DNA of 54,718 bases from Clostridia bacterium. Its GTDB lineage: Bacteria; Bacillota; Clostridia; Oscillospirales; CAG-272. The notes under the pieces are model-generated. The model saw only the letters and a program-made list of their open reading frames with translations. It was not told the DNA's origin and did not search any database. Location of the stretch: assembly GCA_017623355.1 (NCBI GenBank), contig JAGAPG010000034.1, positions 1 through 54,718 on the forward strand, written 5' to 3'. Shown one piece after another: positions 52,002 to 54,718 of the stretch. Numbering within the stretch: the stretch's first letter is position 1; the number at the start of each line of letters is the position of its first letter. A program made the translations under genes and the position numbers.

Positions 52002-53000
52002 TCATATAATTTTGTTTTCTTTAAATAAATCTGTCAGCCATTTGTTATAATTCTTGGGAATTTCTTTTTCCTCGACAAGCAGCTTAAAAATGACAACCGA
52101 GGTAGAACAGCATCCGCCATAGCGTTGCTCTGCTCTTTTTATAAGCTCATCCTTACTGAAAATTCCCGCTAAATATGAAAGATAATATTCAGCAGCCAAA
52201 ACAAGCTCCTCCTCGTCGCCCGAATGATAATCCTCAATTAGCGCTTTATGACGAGCCTTTAAAAAGTCGTTGCTTTCAGTATGCTTTATATATAGCTCAG
52301 TAAGCTCTTTGCTTGCAAAACCGTGCATATTTTCGTGCGCCATAAGCGAATAATAATCAATTGAATTCGGTGGGCAAAAGCAAGCTAAAAATGATCCGCC
52401 ATATAAAGAAAAAGCTGTTGGAGCGCTGAAAAATGATATATAAATGCTTGGTGTACCTACATTATCTATGTTTTTGAGTACTGAAATGTTTTTAAATAAC
52501 TCTTTCGTATCGTATCTTGCTATTTCCTTTTCTTTTTCCGATATTTCTTCGTTAACCAGCGGCATAATGCGTTCTCTGTACAAATTTTCAAAATCAATGC
52601 TTTTCAGCTTTTCAAGCTTTTTTATATAGTCGTCCGCATATCCGTCATTAAGATACGGCAACACCTGATATATATATGCTCTGAAATCATCTTTTTTAAT
52701 CTTTTCTTTGACTGATTTTTCAATCGTTTTCGGATTCTTAAACAACTCTATAAGATCGTCAATTGTAAGAGCATCAAGATCATTTTCGATGCAAGCACTG
52801 ACTATCAAGCAAATATTCGACATACCGATATGATCATGCCCAAAATCGCTTGGCAAAAGACTGTTTATGTATTTGATTTCTTCTATCTGCTTTTCGTTCA
52901 TCCACTGTATTCTGTCAAGTGTCCGCTTTTCGAGAAAACATAATGAATCAAGAGCTATACAAGGCTTTACACAAACGTAAGAGCCGTTTTTCATAATCAT
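52002..53000 (-). CDS. Putative HExxH metalloprotease of unknown family
   Basis: The 332-residue protein contains HENMHG (222-227), a zinc-metalloprotease HExxH+G motif, and a later LAAEYYLSYLAG (Glu271) that could supply the third ligand, as in DUF2268-type or gluzincin-like peptidases. The rest is helical with a charged middle (KEKEIARYDTKELFK). No signal peptide is seen, so action is cytosolic. The start at 53000 follows AGAGGTAAT and lies 1 base after the upstream gene's stop, so the two are coupled. The substrate is unknown. Confidence 0.65.
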   Translation of the reverse strand: MIMKNGSYVCVKPCIALDSLCFLEKRTLDRIQWMNEKQIEEIKYINSLLPSDFGHDHIGMSNICLIVSACIENDLDALTIDDLIELFKNPKTIEKSVKEKIKKDDFRAYIYQVLPYLNDGYADDYIKKLEKLKSIDFENLYRERIMPLVNEEISEKEKEIARYDTKELFKNISVLKNIDNVGTPSIYISFFSAPTAFSLYGGSFLACFCPPNSIDYYSLMAHENMHGFASKELTELYIKHTESNDFLKARHKALIEDYHSGDEEELVLAAEYYLSYLAGIFSKDELIKRAEQRYGGCCSTSVVIFKLLVEEKEIPKNYNKWLTDLFKENKII

Positions 53001-53001
53001 A

Positions 53002-53436
53002 TTACCTCTTATTGCGTATTTTAACTTTATTTTTGAGTGTTCCTCTGTTAGCCAAGCACTTTTTGGAAAGAACATCTATAAGCTCTCGGCAGTGCTGAGG
53101 CTGACTCCCTGTAATATCTGTTATTAGCGAATCATATTCGTATATCGTAAGTCGATGAGTTTTATCGTTTTTGATTTTTAATCTTATTATTTTTTTATTA
53201 AAAATGCTTCTGCGAATTATAAGCTTTTTGATATTTGAGGATATATCCTCTGTTACACCGGAACTTTTATAATAAACACGATCATTTGCACAGTAAATAT
53301 AACAAATTTGTGAAATAAAACGCCAAAATACTGTGCGTATAATAACAGCACCGTATACTTGAAATTCAATGTTCGGCTCTCTTCTCTTTTCGATAAGATA
53401 AGCTCCGTCAATGGCTCGCTTTAAAGCGTTACTCAT
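53002..53436 (-). CDS. Small unknown protein coupled to the HExxH gene
   Basis: The 144-residue product has a hydrophobic N-terminal middle (VIIRTVFWRFISQICYIY) and a very basic C-terminal half (NIKKLIIRRSIFNKKIIRLKI). I recognise no family. A GGTGGT site precedes the ATG. It sits 1 base upstream of the metalloprotease start. The pairing resembles substrate/protease or toxin/antitoxin modules, but nothing in the sequence proves this. Confidence 0.55.
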   Translation of the reverse strand: MSNALKRAIDGAYLIEKRREPNIEFQVYGAVIIRTVFWRFISQICYIYCANDRVYYKSSGVTEDISSNIKKLIIRRSIFNKKIIRLKIKNDKTHRLTIYEYDSLITDITGSQPQHCRELIDVLSKKCLANRGTLKNKVKIRNKR

Positions 53437-53466
53437 AGATTTACCACCACTTTTAATTATTTATCA

Positions 53467-53940
53467 TTATAAAAGTTTAATATAGATGTATACCTCATTA
53501 CCGTGTCTGTTTATCATTTCGCAGTCCAACACAAATCCAAGCTTTTCGTGTAATTTTATGCTCGCAATATTATTATTTCTTACTTGAGCTGTTGCGACTT
53601 TATATCCTTTACCTTTTGCATAGTCATATGCTTGCTTCAGCGCCTCATAAGCATATCCCTTGCGACGGTATTCCAAAAAAATCTCAGGACCTACGCTTAT
53701 TATATAATCATTATGCTGATACAAAGAAACATATCCTACAATACGTTCATTACAAATCACCGCAAAAAATTCAGAATACTTTCCTTTAAATTCAAGATTA
53801 TCCCACTCGCTTAAAACGGAGATTATTTCTTCATCGGTTTTCCCAACAAACATATTATTTTTCAGCTCTGGGATATCATTTTTATTAAAATGCCTTAAAG
53901 TGATCATATAATTATGTTGTTTAGCCATCTCGTTTTTCAT
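53467..53940 (-). CDS. GNAT family N-acetyltransferase
   Basis: The 157-residue protein has the GNAT fold: RHFNKNDIPELKNNMF at the start, the acetyl-CoA-binding motif YRRKGYAYEALKQAYDYA (about 95-112), and the closing NNNIASIKLHEKLGF. It resembles RimJ/RimI-like enzymes; the substrate is unknown. The promoter lies so close to the first ATG that the real start may be Met5 (53928) or Met12 (53907). No good ribosome binding site decides this. Confidence 0.82.
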   Translation of the reverse strand: MKNEMAKQHNYMITLRHFNKNDIPELKNNMFVGKTDEEIISVLSEWDNLEFKGKYSEFFAVICNERIVGYVSLYQHNDYIISVGPEIFLEYRRKGYAYEALKQAYDYAKGKGYKVATAQVRNNNIASIKLHEKLGFVLDCEMINRHGNEVYIYIKLL

Positions 53941-53941
53941 T

Positions 53942-53969
53942 ACTATATAACACCTTTGGTAAAAATCAA
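53942..53969 (-). promoter_or_regulatory. Promoter of the GNAT gene, part of a duplicated module
   Basis: -35 TTGATT, 16-nt spacer, -10 TATAGT. The surrounding bases 53953-53999 are a diverged copy of 54493-54539, which carries the promoter of the neighbouring pseudogene. Confidence 0.5.
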
Positions 53970-53999
53970 CTATAACTCAGCATACCGAACAAAAAGGTC
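53961..53999. repeat. Direct repeat, copy 1 (promoter module)
   Basis: AAAAATCAACTATAACTCAG and the following bases match 54501-54539 (AAAAATCAACTATAAATCAG) closely in the first 20 bases and more weakly afterwards. The two copies flank the ADP-ribosyltransferase-like pseudogene. Confidence 0.7.
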
Positions 54000-54005
54000 A
54001 ATATA

Positions 54006-54434
54006 CTATTTGTCATTGTAAATTCGTATCCTTTCCGGAGAAATATTCCCCTTTACCAACACTTCCGGAGATAATAGATTTCCGTCTCTATATTGAGATA
54101 GAGGAATAGCGGTTGTAGCATATAGTTTTACAAACAATTCAGAGGCCGTTTCGTTTATAGGAATGTTCATCCCACCATACTTTAATCCACCGTATTTATA
54201 CATCATAGCAAAACTTATATAGTCCATGCTTGCAACAATGCAATCATTTTAATTTACAGTTACTTCAAGGCATATCGTATCATCGGAAAATATTTTATTG
54301 TGAGATGGAGATAGCCAACAGAAAACAACATTATTTCGCAATTCGGTAAAGGTCTCGTATCTTGAAGTTGCCATAAGACCGCTCCGCATTATGCTATCAA
54401 AATTTGCTTTATCGGTATAATGATAAACTATCAT
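54006..54434 (-). pseudogene. ADP-ribosyltransferase-like (HYD1/DUF3990-type) gene with in-frame stop
   Basis: The frame starting at 54434 (GGGGG upstream) encodes MIVYHYTDKANFDSIMRSGL, the opening of HYD1/DarT-like ADP-ribosyltransferase folds. It stops at a TAA (54249-54251), but the same frame continues without a shift through MDYISFAMMYKYGGLKYGG to NLLSPEVLVKGNISPERIRI and a second stop. The second part fits the C-terminal half of the same fold. One in-frame stop therefore splits what was about 142 residues. It may be a pseudogene, or a toxin tolerated only when broken. Confidence 0.6.
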
Positions 54435-54480
54435 TTCACGTCCCCCTTTGTCCTCTTTCATAACCACATTTCTTAAACCA

Positions 54481-54509
54481 ATTATATCACACTTTCGGTT
54501 AAAAATCAA
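54481..54509 (-). promoter_or_regulatory. Promoter of the ADP-ribosyltransferase-like pseudogene
   Basis: -35 TTGATT, 17-nt spacer, -10 TATAAT, about 45 bases before the chosen start. The -35 side lies within the duplicated module. Confidence 0.65.
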
Positions 54510-54539
54510 CTATAAATCAGAGCTCCAAACAAACGGTTA
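54501..54539. repeat. Direct repeat, copy 2 (promoter module)
   Basis: Counterpart of 53961-53999; the first 20 bases differ at one position. Confidence 0.7.
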
Positions 54540-54700
54540 CAACTTCGTTTGCACGAAGCGCAACATCGTTTACGGCGAAGCCGTAACATTATTACGCAGT
54601 ACATCATTTGCGACTTGTCGCAACCTCGTTCATTTGTGCCGCAAGCGGCAATGATGTCGACCTTCGGTCAAATGATGTTGTGCCTATCGGCACAAATGAA
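54540..54700. repeat. Array of short hairpins with ATGATG-type spacers
   Basis: Five or more small self-complementary units occur: TACGGC-GAA-GCCGTA, GCGAC-TT-GTCGC, GCCGC-AA-GCGGC, GACC-TTCG-GTC and GTGCC-TATC-GGCAC. They are separated by spacers related to CATCATT/AATGATGT. A larger inverted repeat pairs TTCATTTGTGCCG (54629-54641) with CGGCACAAATGAA (54688-54700). No gene is seen. The array may extend past the window edge. Confidence 0.7.
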
Positions 54701-54718
54701 AAAATCCAACTCCTACGA

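Overview
This 54.7 kb window looks like a chromosomal segment of an uncultured, AT-rich, endospore-forming gut Firmicute of the class Clostridia. The support is SpoVG, a SipL-like DUF3794+LysM protein, a serS T-box leader, NrdR, lipoproteins with Gram-positive lipoboxes, strong AGGAGG-type ribosome binding sites and many near-consensus sigma-A promoters (TTGACA, 17 nt, TATAAT). It also carries plant-glycan and deoxysugar genes (GH10, GH172, rhamnulose-phosphate aldolase, lactaldehyde reductase). The species cannot be named from sequence alone.

Layout. 1-4.6 kb is accessory: the end of a GH10 xylanase, an EamA transporter, an array of tiny TTCG hairpins, an XRE regulator, a DUF4886 hydrolase and a GH31 remnant. 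4.7-9.2 kb has a HAD phosphatase and the amino-sugar operon glmM, stand-alone acetyltransferase, glmS, all leftward. 9.3-14.0 kb is a leftward block: ribokinase-like, trmO, hslO, methyltransferase, murC. 14.2-20.9 kb runs rightward: spoVG, hisS-aspS-nhaC-like, nrdR, and a cobalamin riboswitch ahead of a DUF4430 lipoprotein. 21-25.9 kb holds a phosphoribosyltransferase, a large MORN-repeat/AAA+ ATPase fusion and T-box-controlled serS. 26.2-34.9 kb holds sipL-like, uvrB-uvrA, yceD-rpmF and two small membrane proteins. 35.0-44.4 kb is leftward: EamA+Nudix, an amino-acid ABC transporter, and a seven-gene Mrr/AlkD/dUTPase/phosphatase/lipoprotein/Nudix/CPBP operon. 44.5-50.0 kb is a fucO-rhaD pair and a TetR/GH172/Fe-S aldo-keto reductase/MmcQ operon. 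50.2-51.8 kb is a ClC transporter. 52-54.7 kb is accessory again: a HExxH protein with an unknown partner, a GNAT, an ADP-ribosyltransferase-like pseudogene and a second hairpin array at the edge.

Four things stand out. (1) The amino-acid-binding lipoprotein at 38252-39154 reads as a circular permutation of the family 3 solute-binding fold: its last strand and helix sit at the N-terminus. (2) A 974-residue protein fuses two MORN-repeat blocks to a Vps4/Cdc48-like AAA+ ATPase, in its own transcription unit. (3) A NhaC-type antiporter carries a ten-cysteine domain between its first two membrane helices. (4) A B12 riboswitch sits directly in front of a small DUF4430 lipoprotein with no transporter beside it. 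Both ends of the window carry short-hairpin arrays with constant spacers, which probably mark mobile or plastic DNA.

All calls were made by eye from sequence and family knowledge; no database search was run.
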